Assembly (NCBI RefSeq): GCF_020921035.1
Contig: NC_063155.1
Location: 29,939,294 to 30,003,293, forward strand
DNA length: 64,000 bases
DNA from: Rhodamnia argentea
Taxonomy: Eukaryota; Streptophyta; Magnoliopsida; Myrtales; Myrtaceae
Direction: 5' to 3'
Made by a program: the position numbers and the translations under genes. Under the pieces are notes generated by a model that ran no database searches, had not been told where the DNA came from, and worked only from the letters and a program-made list of their open reading frames with translations. Each line of letters opens with the position of its first letter. Position 1 is the first letter of the stretch. Of this stretch, positions 47,301 through 59,400 are shown piece after piece.

Positions 47301-50241
47301 AACACTACAAGAGATCCATCACTTTGAATCAAGTATGCATTTAAGTTCACGGCACTCCATTTCTCTCAAACAAAGTTAACAGGAGTAGAACTCAAGAGAC
47401 ACAGAAGAGACACCTCTAATTTTTCAATCAATTTTGCTGAGTCCTAACAAGATGCTTGTTGTGCAGACAAAAATATGCGGAGAGAATATAATGTGAGGAG
47501 CCCATAAACGGAAATGCAAAGTTATGGCATTATGATCAGCCATGGGATTGAACTGTATATATAAGGTATCAGATGTGACCTACAAGCAAACAACACTCTT
47601 CGGTCATTTAAACACCCCAGCCAGCATCCTGAATCAGATTACTTTCATAAGCCTGGCCTGAGATGTTTTCCAAGCCAAAGCATCAGAGAGAGAGAGAAGA
47701 AGGGAGCGAGGGATGGAGGGAGGGAGGAATGTACTACCAATAACCATCTAGCATATCCAATCCTAACGCCCTGCAATCGCACTAGTTCAGGATTGATATC
47801 GCCATAACAGAAGAATTTCTCGACCATGGATGATTACAATAGAATCTCTAAAACTCAATATCACACCACAACCTGTTCTATGACATATTAGATAATTAGT
47901 CTGTTTGGCTGATTTGACTGAATGACATCACTGATTTAGCAAACAAAAATGATATATCGGATCACAGTACCACAATGTAGTTCCCCAACCTTGCCGCCAT
48001 GCAAGTGGGATCGTGGCCCAAAAATTTTGTAATAAGTGGGGCATTTAGACTCTTTAAAAACATCACCAACACACTAAATGGTTATTGAACTCGAATTGAG
48101 AGCGGAAGTAAAACTTTTCACTAATCTTTCCCTTCGCATCATGAAAGAAAAGCTACAGACCAGAGATTTGTTAAAATACCAAGAAAAGTGAAATGATGAG
48201 TGGTCTAATATTTAACTCACTTGAACGTAATTCATAAGTTGAACAGTCTTCCGCAACATGAGACATACAACCACCTGCAATGCAAAATAAACCATTTTAA
48301 CTGGATGTTTGAAGCCAGAACCCGTAGTTTCAAGTGGCGAAATTCATAAGCTCAGAAGTTTTTGGTAGAGCAGAGGACTGAAAATCCTCACATCACCAAA
48401 ATATTAATAACCCTATTTAGTAACTCATATGGTTATTTGAAGGACAGTGGATAGAAGGTTGAGCAGGATGCCCTTCACCAAACTATCAAACAGTGTTTTT
48501 GCATCACTGAAAAGTATACCTTGCTAAAGTACCCGGCAAGCAATGCACTATGAGGACGGTTTGGATCCAAGAATGAGAAGAGCAAGTCCATTAGCTGGAG
48601 CAACAATAAAAAAATGAATTAGAAAAAGAGCGCTACCGTTCCGTACGCTCTAACATAGATAAAAACAAGGACCATCACGAAAAATCGTAAACCAAAACCT
48701 CCTCTTCCTCCACTAAAGTCTTGAGAATAACGTCGATCTCGCAAGTAAATATCTCACAGGCAATAAAGGGGAACCTGAAAATGTGGCAGATTCCAAATTG
48801 TCAAAGAAGAAAACTATACAGTACATGATGAGCATTATTTCTCTTCTGTCATGACAAAGGATCATACTTGAAAGCACGTTTGCTCTCAGCATCTTCAGGA
48901 GGTTCTTCAATGACGTACCGCAACAACTGCTCTACTTGAGCTCTGTCTCGCAGGCTGAAAATATATATATGTCTGATGAGCATCTAATGCATGAATTGAG
49001 CTCTACTTCATGCCACAATCAGTGTGGTTCTACAGATATCAACATCCAGTGGAGGGAAATTATCCAAATGTACGAAAAATTTGCGCTAAAACGTTCACAT
49101 GAATAGGATAATAAAATAACTGTAAATCCAAGAAATATCCTCTGTGATGCAAAACGAAATTACAAGTTAATTAGACGAATGTTTAAAGCTTTGCATTCTT
49201 GGACGATCTCTTCTTCATCCAAAAGCTCCTCTAATGTGAGGAGGGAAATTATCCAAATGTACGAAAACTTTGCGCTAAAACATTCACATGAATAGGATAA
49301 TAAAATAACTGTAAATCCAAGACATGTCCTCAGAGACGCAAAATGAGATTACAAGTTAATTAGACGACTGTTTAAAGCTTTGCATTCTTGGATAATCTCT
49401 TCTTCATCCAAAAGCTCCTCCAATGTGTAATTTTCCTTGTCAAGTAGTGACTCTACCTGTAAAAGCAACAACAAGTTCAGAGCTAGGACTGACGTTATGA
49501 GCAAACGCAGATGCATTCTCAGACTTTCCTTAGGGGAAAAAAAAATAGAGGGTACAGCACACACTGCAACAATAGGAAAGCAGGATACAAGAGAGACCAA
49601 ATTCAGTGAAGTTCCATTTTAACTAATGCTTCTTTTTCTGATGCAAACAAACGCTGTTTGATCAAACTAAGATGGTATCTACCTAGAAGATTATCTCACA
49701 CAAGCCCAGTAAGGTAAAAATCCTCGAAAGTAATCCAAATCTTGACTAACAATTCAACAAGAGAACTCGTGCAATGCATACGCGTAACACGGCGAGATGC
49801 ATGAGTAGTGTGCCAGTACATGACATACTTGAATACAGAGCACTCGGGCCATCGACTAAATCTAAATAACTAAAGACAAGAACCTCATATCGACTTCAGC
49901 TCCCTCAACCGAATCAGCAGACCAAACACGATCCAAGAACATGAAGAAAACTACCACGCCACCACTGTTAGTACAAACACAACTCGGGATGCATCAAGCT
50001 GCCGGGCGCGAAGCTCCAATTGCCGAGAGAAAACACATCAAGTAACAAAAAACAAAAACAAAACCAAGAAATCCACCACAAGCTTAAAACATCCAGATTC
50101 TCGAAACGACAGAACCGAGGCAAGCGAAGCATTCCTGGCTCGCAGGGGACATCCAGAGAGCCAGCTGAGGAAGGGAAATTAGGGGATGAGAATTGAACTT
50201 ACGGGAGAGGACGCGGACAAAACGGGAAGCTTCCAGAACAT
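41347..50241 (-). CDS. SAPS-domain protein, PP6/SIT4 phosphatase regulatory subunit, 19 exons
   Basis: Predicted 834-residue regulatory subunit of PP6-type (SIT4-like) phosphatase; Arabidopsis SAPS-like proteins partner FyPP catalytic subunits in auxin-carrier dephosphorylation. Exons in gene order: 50241-50203, 49456-49353, 48954-48868, 48774-48699, 48594-48520, 48274-48221, 47207-47148, 47048-46932, 46783-46689, 46572-46364, 45634-45537, 45369-45266, 45136-44971, 44746-44624, 43506-43424, 42959-42821, 42726-42697, 42589-42519, 42121-41347. All joins keep frame. It starts MFWKLPVLSASSP, typical of the plant family. SAPS helical repeats follow, e.g. VRLVGADDHVYPNFLDVMQW and LPTTYGELRPPLGKHRLK. 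An acidic, serine-rich C-terminal third ends with SLFEEDVEFVGVELEGTEKA and NYWRVDQEVAVLE. Exon 1 codes for only 13 residues. Most of exon 2 is duplicated inside intron 2. Confidence 0.95.
43672..43757 (-). repeat. Poly(A)/poly(T) micro-insertion with ~27-bp flanking repeats in intron 14
   Basis: ATTTATTGAATTAAAA and the following ~11 bases occur at 43672-43698 and, with two small differences, at 43731-43757. Between them are a T16-17 run, GGTCAG, and an A-run ending ATG, 32 bp in all. Read on the gene strand, the insert ends in ACC followed by ~16 A. This is the same pattern as the inserts in TPST copy 1. Confidence 0.7.
49052..49429 (-). repeat. 189-bp tandem duplication carrying most of SAPS exon 2
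   Basis: 49052-49240 and 49241-49429 are two adjacent copies about 95% alike, the period being 189 bp as judged from GAGGGAAATTATCC at 49052 and 49241. The gene-proximal copy contains the 3' two thirds of the real exon 2 and its donor. The distal copy repeats the codons for LEELLDEEEIVQECKALN and the donor, but starts inside the exon, so it has no normal acceptor. It probably lies silent in intron 2. Confidence 0.88.
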
Positions 50242-50536
50242 CTTCAGAGGAGCAGAAACGGCAGAGGCGACAGGCGAGAGCGAGAGCGAGAGCGACTTAC
50301 ATCCGAAGCGCCCTCGGGAAAAGGAGCGAATCCAGGTGCTGCTGTGGACAGAGAGCGAGCTCGAGATTCGAGACCTTCTTTGAATTAGCAGCAGTTGCCA
50401 AGTGCTCCGGAGCTCCAAAAACCCTAATTTTTGGGGGATTCGTATGGGAGAGGGAGAGAGACGGGGACACAGAGCGAGCCGTGAAGATCGAGAAGGACGA
50501 GCGAGAGAGAAAGGCGTCGAGAAGAAAAATCGAAGC

Positions 50537-50567
<31 letters not shown>

Positions 50568-50620
50568 TGAGAGCGAGGGGAAGAGAGAGAGACAGAGAGG
50601 CTGAAATTATTTTCCTCATT
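50242..50620 (-). promoter_or_regulatory. Leader and core promoter of the SAPS gene, with (GA)n tract
   Basis: The DNA upstream of the SAPS start is purine-rich on the plus strand, including a GA dinucleotide run at about 50541-50568 (CT on the gene strand). CT-rich 5' leaders are typical of plant housekeeping genes and can be bound by BPC/GAGA factors. Short open frames here are by-products of the repeat. Confidence 0.55.
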
Positions 50621-51747
50621 TGTTGTTTTTAATTTTATTATTTTTCTTTTTTTATTTTGTAATTTCTTGCTCTTTACAAAAACAAAAAGAGAAGTAATGT
50701 CATTTTAGACTAATAATAAGCTCGGTGTAACTCAATATTCGTCTTTACAATCACGAATCCACCGTTGCCGGTCTCCGAACCCCGCCGGTCGCCGCCGCCT
50801 CCACCGACATTCTTAAATAAACGAAATCGGGAATATAAATTTTTAGAATCGGAATTCCTGTTCTTTCTCTAATTATGGGAAAATAAATTTTATGCAGTGA
50901 CCAAACTCGCTCTTCTGCTTAGATATTGTTTCCCGAGAACAGAATCAAGAAAAAAAATCATTTTTGCTCAGAAATTGTTTTCGAGGACAAAAGCATAAGC
51001 ATTGCCAAAAATGTTGGGGAAAATGATTTGCGCGTGGGGGGAGGAGGGAAAGTACAAAAGAGGCGCTCCGTTTTTCGCAAATTCCATTGGACGCCACAAA
51101 GCGCCCGCAATTTTTGAAAATGAAAAATAAAAAAATAAAAATAAAAAATCACCTGAAGCCAAAAAAAAAAAAAAGAATAAATGTGGTACGTAGTGGTCTG
51201 TAATGGTTATTCTTACGACGCGAGGGAGGGACCAAGGTTCGCTAGTTTGGCTAATTACGTGTGACCTAGGAAAGGAAACCCATCCGTGTCGAAAGGCCAC
51301 CCAAAAAAGCTAGGCAAAAGTAACCCAAAAACAATAGTTAAAAAAGTGTTGGTCTTCCACTTTATTGATAAATGTCCAAGCGATCGGCCATCGGCGTCGG
51401 ATGACCCCAAGCGATCGGCCGTTGAGGTCACATGATACTAGGCGAGACGACGCCAGTGACACGTGATTCTGGGTGGGTGCAACTCTGCTTTATTTGAGCC
51501 GGTAAATTTCAGAATTAGATACTTTGACCACGGCAAGTTGAAAATAAAAATTTTCAATAGCCCCTAAAGTTGCTCTTCTTGAAAGCTTCAAAGCGAAAGC
51601 AAATGAGATTTGTCTTGAGCTTTGAGCATGTACAAAGCAAAATGGTTCATCAAAGGCTCTTAAAAGTGTGTCTGGAGGCCTAATGCTGCTTGTAGATGCT
51701 GAACCAAATGCACTCTAAACGGGACCAAGAATTAAGCGCATTAAAAA

Positions 51748-52299
51748 CACAAGAGATGTTAGCCACGGTATTTTGTGTTGGGTAGTCTTGGGTCTCACAC
51801 AAGAGATGTTAGCCACGGTATTTTGTGGTGGGTAGTATTGGGTCTCTCTCATCCCAAAAGCTTGTTCAACCAACCCCTTCCACAACCGATGTTGGATAAC
51901 CCTAACAATCTCCTGTTGAATTCGGATTTGTTGGTAACCTGAGTTTTGATACCATTTTAACCCTAACAATCTCCTGTTGAATTCAGATTTGTTGGTAACC
52001 CGAGTTTTGATACCATTTTGAGTAGTCTTATGCCTTTTTCATCCCAAAAGCTAGCTCAAATGTTGAGACTTTCCCTCACACTTATAAACAGATCACCGAC
52101 CCATTCCATAACCGATGTGAGACAACCCCAACAATCTCCTGTTGAGTCTAGATTTGTTAGTAACCCGAGTTTTAATACCAGTTTTGAGTAGTCTTGTACC
52201 TTTCTCATCTCAAAAGCTAACTCAAATGTTGAGACTTTCCCTCACACTTATAAACCGACCATCGGCCCCTTCCACAATCGATGTGGGACAACCCCAACA
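51748..52299 (-). repeat. Tandem LTR-like repeat, two full ~166-bp units plus a partial one
   Basis: On the minus strand a unit beginning TGTTGGGGTTGTCCCACATCG starts at 52299 and again, with changes, at 52133 and 51968 (periods 166 and 165), then at 51907 as a shortened unit. Each full unit has a TATA-like GGTTTATAAGTG about 45 bases in, as in plant LTR promoters. Next to it, a 50-bp word with CACAAGAGATGTTAGCCACG is itself duplicated head to tail (51748-51797 and 51798-51847). No retrotransposon coding sequence is nearby. Confidence 0.72.
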
Positions 52300-53115
52300 T
52301 CTTGCATTTCCCTAGTCGCTCATATGTGTCATTCCTATCAATAGATCATCTTCAAAGAATGCAATGTCGAGACAGAATGCAACAAAATGGTACATTTATG
52401 GAGGTACAACGAATCGATCGTCGGTCTCGACAATCTCATCTCCTTGATATCATTGTAATTGAATGCAATCTTGAGAACAATTAAAAAAGTGTCGAAGATC
52501 TAGAGGTCCAAGTTATCCATAACAGTTTGTTATACTGTTTAGTGACGACTTTTGCCGACTCTTGTCGACTCTTGTCTTGTTTTCAGTCTCGAACTCAATA
52601 ACGTGATAACTACCAAGTAACGATTTCGATGACTCCCCGAGTCATCGCATCCAAAAGTTCATTGACTCGAATCCGAATATAATGTGCAAATCTCCTTAAA
52701 ATTCAGGAATTTTTTCGGTGCAGTTAGATCCTTAAAAGGGTTTTATGACATCTCAAATAGGGATGGTAGGGTTGTCTTTATAGTCATGACAAGATTATTG
52801 TTTCTTGTACCTATTGACGATGCATGTTTGTTAAATCAAAGAAGGGCGAAACGTCCAAAGGGGGATTCTCTTCTTTGCTTTGAATGCTTGGCATTTATGA
52901 AGACAAGGAGGCAAGGACACTCGAAGACGCATGTGTTATGCAATTTGATGTTCCATCCTTGTTAATCATAGGGTTTAACGATTAATTAATCCACGACCCT
53001 CCCGCACTACTCTTTTTTAAACGGGTAGATGGCATTGGGTGAAACCCATTTAAAACATGGTCCGAGAATTTTGTCTTCTCTTCCACGATTCCAAAAGTCG
53101 ACTTCCTATTTATCC

Positions 53116-53387
53116 GGAAAAATTACCCAATTAGTCCTAAATCTATTATACGATGTCAATGCGATCTTAAATTTTTCGATTTTATTAATTTAATGGAAAT
53201 CGCCGACGCGACATTCTACCAGTAGAGTGGGCACAACGTCTCGTCGATGATTTTCAGCGAAAATTAACTAGAATAATTACATTGGAATTTCATACAAGGG
53301 ACTAGGACTAAATTGATAAATTTGGAAAGTTTACTAACCGAATTAGCATCCGTACAATAAGACTAGGACCGATTAGATAATTTCTCC
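53116..53387. mobile_element. Short terminal-inverted-repeat element (MITE-like), 272 bp
   Basis: The left end GGAAAAATTACCCAATTAG (53116) pairs with the inverted right end, which read inward is GGAGAAATTATCTAATCGG. The match continues imperfectly for about 45 bases (..TCCTAAATCTATTATAC with ..TCCTAGTCTTATTGTAC). There is no coding capacity. The target duplication is unclear. Confidence 0.6.
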
Positions 53388-56300
53388 ATCTTATATTCCA
53401 TGGCTAATTCTCATTTGAAAAAACATGCATCTAAGCTGTATGATTGTCGGAAGTCGCTTACCTTTGGCGCGACGCCGTGGCGACACAAATCAAATGGGAT
53501 GAATTCTCTTACTTCTAGCTCGTTTGAATTTGTCTTGGAGATAGAGCAAATATTGCTTTTCATGGTATATTTGGAGCTAGACATTTCTAGCTTTGAAATC
53601 GCACGCGATCCCACAAAAGCTACTATCTATAAATTTCGAAAAGGTTTTCAAACTTTTCGTCCAAGAAAAGTCAGATTTGCACATATCAGGATTCGTAGCT
53701 ATAAATGGCTTTCTCTGCGTGCTTCGCGTTCAAAGACAACCGTCGAATCCTTGATTCGTCTCGTCCATAGAAAGAAGCCAGGATTCCTCGTCCTCGGAAT
53801 CACATAAAGACTAAAGCATCTCACGGGGATCAACCTCTTTTCGTGTCCCAAAATGGGATGTTGGTCCTAATCACGATTCTCGACACGTGATTAGTAGGTT
53901 TAATCACATTCTTATAAAAGCATAATCAGTTTGTTTTTTTTTGGGCAGTTGTTTGTTGGTCGAAACGGTGGCGCGAGAAACAGATCCGAACCGTCCAAAA
54001 CTTGTCGAGAAGTCAATAGGAACGGCCCAAATCAAAGAAGGCTGCGGCAAGACTTTCCTTGGTTTTTGTCTTGGGGATTTTGGAATTTTTTAAAATCCTT
54101 CAATTGGGTGATCGAAGAAAGTCAATTCAAATGTATATAGTCGAAGATGATGACGACATGAGACGCTGTGACAACCTCTTTGCCACGCCGCGATTGCTCT
54201 TAATAAACCCTTAGGTCATATTCGATGCCGTAAGCATAAGGGCTTTTGAATTTTGATATAAACTATGATGGTGACGAGTGAGACGATGCCATAGATACCC
54301 CTGTCGTTAGGAAGGAAAGAAAAGTTTCCCGGTTTAGTAAGGATTTTATATAAGTTATATCAAGGCCGTCAAATGGGGCGAGTCGGGTCGAGTAAAAAAC
54401 GATCCAATCCAAACCGATCCAATCCAAATAAATTATTGCAGTCTCGTCGAGATATTTTGGACCCATTTTGTCAAGTCTAGTTACGCCATCTTTGACGCAA
54501 CCGGTCCTTAAATGGGAAATTTTAGCTAACGACGAAACGAATGCGGTTGCCGGAATTAAAAGCGTCATCATTGTCGCCGGAACTCCGCTTGTCTAGTGAT
54601 TCCTTTGCACCGCCAGTGAACCATGCAAAAGCCCATTAATTAATAGCGGGCTTGATTTAGATTTAGGACCAGAACTCATGAGGGTTGACAAAGGCATAAT
54701 TCACGCTTTCATCGATCTAGTGAGAGAGCTGTTTCCCTTGTATTTACGACACAGAAAATGGCACGAACGACAACGAAGTAGAGATGTTCATTAAGGTTGG
54801 TTTATGACTTTCGTCATAACTAACATACCACAACTAATTTTACGAGTCAAAAGTCAGGCATGCAAGTTAGGTATAGTCTAAATATCTTTCCACATCAATC
54901 GATTCATTATTGAAAAATGCCACGAGCGCGGAAGGAATCTAGCTCGATAAAAAATCGAATGATAGAATCTCCTTAAATAAAGTTCATACCTCAAAATGCC
55001 AAAACTTCGAGTTTGCAGACCATAGGCATCCTACCAAAAGAAGAACAATTTCAAATTAAATGGGAAACCATGGACACCACCATAGAAATTCCACGTCTAT
55101 CAATTGGGACAAGTCCCACGGAATTCGTCCGAATCTTGGAGCCGAACATGCGGGCCCCGATCATAACGCGACTTGCATTAGAAACTCCGCGTCTTCTTCA
55201 CGATCTCCATATGCTATATATGTACCATCCTAGTATCAACCAGTGCCAGTTCTTCACTAGCTACATCACACCTATGTCGATTTCGAAATATCGGTTTGTC
55301 ATTTAGACGGGCGCCGATTCAACCGGGTTACAAACTGATTTAATCTTGGCCGGTCTTTCTACCCGCAAAAAGTCAGTCATGTCAAACCAATAAGACCATA
55401 AAAGGATAACCGGTCGAACCAACCGGTTTAAACTCGGTGATCTATCAAGTCCCATATAATTTTGCAAGAAATTTGATGAGCTTTTCCCATAGAGATAGAA
55501 AAGGGTATAAGAGTTCATTAAATGATGGAGGAACAAGGAAAAAGAACTGGGACTGTTCTTGTATTTAATGCAAACTGAGCTCGGGAGTTAAGGAGTGAGT
55601 CTGCAGGGAGATCTCGCAGAGTTTTGCAGGATAAGACCAGAGACGATTACCGCTCGGCCTGAAATCTGGAGAGGACCAGAATCAAGAAAATTACTCAGAG
55701 TCATGACCATTGTTGCAGTCCAGCCAAAAAGGTTTCAAAAAACCAAAAAGAGACGAGGACTGGCATTAAAGCAAGCATATGGTGGACAGCTTTTGCTCGA
55801 CATCTGCAAAAGAAGGGAATCAGATAGGGCCTCTGAACAAAGATTCTCACATTAACATCAGACTCCGCCTCATCTACTACCGACAAATACATAAAGCCGC
55901 AGGAACAGAAGGAAAACAAAGACTCATGTCACCTTCTCTCTATTCACTTATCAAGTTCACACTGTGACAAGAATCATTCGAAAAAGGAGAGCAAGTGTGA
56001 GCTATGGCGACCAAGACAAGGATGCAGCAAAGAAAGGATGCCCGGTTCTACGGTCCCCATGATGGACGACCGATCCGCCGATGGAACCGGGTCGTATCCA
56101 CTTGAGATTTTCTCGCTCCCATAGAAAACAGGGCAACACACAATTTTGAAAAGGTTTCAAGATCAACAAGCTAGGTTTACTCTCTTTTTTTTTTTCTGAT
56201 CTGATGATCATCACGGGAGCGGGGGATCCATTCCTCAAGGATCCTGAGAAACACCCTGAAGCTCCATGCCAAAAAGATCCAACCTTTTTAAAGTCAAGAG

Positions 56301-56480
56301 AGGAGATTATGCACATCACATGGAAAATTTCATTAAATAAAAAATTGGGGAACTGGATGTGTTCTCTTTTTTCCTTTTTCAGTATATGACAAAACTCCTA
56401 ACCCCTCTCTTAATTTTTTCACATCTATTCAACAGCAGAAAGAGGGTTTGCTAAAAAAAAAGAATATATTAGGCTATGGC

Positions 56481-59400
56481 TCACACAAAAGACCAATTCA
56501 CAAAAGAGAAAGCGAGGCAATGGACAGTGTTCTCCTCCGCGGAAACGACCTTCCACGCGATCGCTTGTTCATACGAGACGTGCCGCCCCATGGTCGACAT
56601 GCAAATTCCAGTGGGCAAGTATGCGAACCCCTGAGATGAAAATTCCGTGTAAATTAGCCATTTTCGGGCATCCCTAAAGCTTCTCGTCACGTAGCATAAA
56701 GGATGATAAAAGTACCTCTTGCATTAACTTAGTGAACTCGGGGCACAATTCTTTGCGGACAGGCTCGTCAAATATCTTATCCAAAGTGACATCTTGTAGA
56801 GCCACCAAAGTGGTCTCTAGCATGTCAAGTCCCGCCTGGTTTGCAAAGATGAAAACTGGAATGGACTGCCAAACCAAGAGGAAGACCTTCATGAATCATT
56901 CCTAATTACACGGCAAGATTTACTTTTAACAATTTCAAGTTAACACAAATAACAGACATTGGATACCTTCAATGAACAACACAATATGGCGTCCGGATGA
57001 CTCCAAAGATTCTTCAACACGGAATCAGCACCAAGTGAATCAGATCCCAGCAACTCTGTTCCTAGATAGAAGCTGCCAGTGAACAAAATCCTATCAGTTA
57101 GAAACAGATGAGAATTGAGCGTCTCTGTTCTACAGTCTCTACAGAAGGTGTGTTAGCTATTAAGGCGGTCCACTGATCTCTAGTCCTCTTGAATGCACGT
57201 GCATGCATGAAAGAGGGAGAGAGATAGTCGAGCGTCAACTTGATGAGTGGCAGATCGCAACAAATGATATGCACCAAAAGAAGACCCATTCAATCAAATT
57301 ATTAAAACATGCCTGTAACTCTGGCAGACCCAATTAGCAAGTGTTAGAGCTTCTGGAGATCCCTGTGAAAGCTTGGGGTTAATGGAAGGGCCCAAGCCGG
57401 ATGGAGATATGACCATGGCAACCCGCTGCACGGACGAAATAACGCTGCGGACATACTGCCTTGCCATGGTCGCCACATTATCCTGCATGTTGGCATCAAA
57501 TGGGAACTGGAAGGCGATAGTCAGAACTGATCGTGCACCATGGCTCGACGAAACATCTCCAACGCAATTTGTTGATGCAGGCCCCACCTCAAGACTCGAT
57601 GTCAGATCAAGGGTCCGATGTGATGTTAGAGAATCCTGTACATCAGACTGCACCACAATGAAAATATAACATTAGTGCCTGTTAGGATGATTCACAGCTG
57701 ATTTAGCGTTAACATCTGTTTAGAGGTTTTTATTAGACATGAGCAAAACTGAAAAACTCCAGTAGAACTCAGGTTAACTCAACTGATTTTGAATCCAGTG
57801 GTATGACACGGAAACCAGAGGGTAGCAATGGAGCATCATCAGGAAACATTTCATCAATTGGTGCAAAAATAAGTTCGGAACATACTCCAACTGCATTCTC
57901 GTCTATCCCGCTGCAGATCTGCCAAAAATAGGTAAAGACAATAGGACAATAAGTAACTCACAATAAATAACGCTAACATCTGATGTATTTATCTTGGGGG
58001 TTTAAGGATTTCTATGGCCTCTAGGTACCATTTAACTAAAGCATCATGCAAAAGATAGAAGCTAAAAGAAATGGGAATGATAAAACTATGATCACTATCC
58101 ATAGATGCTCCACATCAGACTGAGAAGAGCACCTGCAAAAGATGAATATCTCTTGATACAAAAGCATCATCTTGAGCAAGAGAATGGCCTTCAAGACGGA
58201 TAACTTCAAGCATCTGCATCAGAAAATGACAGTAAGTAACCCATTCCATAATTAGCAAGAAATTGAGTTTTCGCTGTGCTCCTTTCAGGTTGTCTGAGTA
58301 TTTCACCATGCTCCTCTCAGATTATGTGCTCTTCTAGACTAAACCAGTATTATACATCTCAATTGCTTCTTAGAACTTGATAAATTCAGGAATAGCCCTG
58401 AAGTATATATAAGTTACTTTAAGTTTTCAGCTACGAGAAGCTTGTACAAGCACTATTTCAGTCTTGTAATCGGCATTTTGAACCTCCTGTCCAGCCTAAA
58501 AAAGTACCTCTTCCTGCTCAATTGTGTGACCAAGAGGCATGATGATTTGACTCCCAGTAAATCTTGTGGGCCTCATACCAGGATAGCCAAATGGACAAGC
58601 TTTTATTGATGCAGCAGAATAAGCATCCACATTGAAATCAGCCCATTCTGAGCGGTGCTCCCTCAGAAACCGGACCAACACAGCAGGAGGGACACTCTGG
58701 CAGGCAAAAACATTTCATCAGTGAAATGCCTGATAGTGAAGTAAAAAGTTCAAGCAATAGATTCACGGAAAGTACAACAGTTTCTCGGTACTTTTATCCT
58801 CAAGATCGGGAGATGGGAAAAGCCTATTGAGGATCATAATTAATGACACTCCCAACTGACAAAATACGTTAGCAATATAGGGCTGTGCCTAGTCAAAGAG
58901 AACAGAGAAGCCCCAAACTGAAAATGACAACTCTCGTGCATAACTAATGACCAAAGGAAAGGGACGACAATGTTCAGACATCCTAGGGAACTGATCAAGG
59001 AGAAAACACGTCTAAAATTGGCAAGTGAACTAACAAAGTTACTCGATCAGTACATCTAAACATATCTAATTCGTAAGTTTTAACCTTCCATCTTACGGAC
59101 TGAACATATAAGTGACAATTTTTTTTTATTATTGGAGTCCAAACTTATGTAGCGCCCGTCAAAATGAAGTATAGATCAAGATATAAATGCTACATGCTTC
59201 AATGTCAGTAAATCGAACTCACTTGGAGTAACATGGAAGCCTTGGCACATAGAATTCCCCCCACAAATGGAAGGGGATTAACAGGATTTGATGCGGCATT
59301 CAACTTTTTAGAGAAATTAACTGCAATTATGACATCTTCGGCACCGTCACCATTCATCAATGACCACCCACCATCATTGAATCCGTTTAGTGCATCATTA

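Larger units (their letters stand above)
50621..56480. other. Gene-free DNA between the SAPS and REVOLUTA genes
   Basis: I see no supported gene in this ~5.9 kb. It holds an LTR-like tandem repeat (51748-52299), an inverted-repeat element (53116-53387), and CCGGTT- or GATCCAATCC-rich words near 54360-54430 and 55310-55440. The last few hundred bases before 56481 should contain the REVOLUTA 3' UTR. Reading frames of up to 135 codons occur (for example 53400-53807), but none shows a domain, neighbouring exons, or codon patterns that persuade me. Confidence 0.5.

Noticed and set aside
50193..50570. Arg/Glu-rich plus-strand frame near the SAPS start
   Set aside because: Generated by the (GA)n tract of the SAPS leader on the opposite strand.
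53116..53387. Possible microRNA precursor because of the inverted repeats
   Set aside because: The arms are ~45 bases with many mismatches at the ends of a 272-bp element and resemble a MITE; no small-RNA evidence can be seen from sequence.
53400..53807. 135-codon open frame in the gene-free region
   Set aside because: No recognisable domain, no neighbouring exons and no homologue I can recall; it is adjacent to an inverted-repeat element and likely a chance frame.
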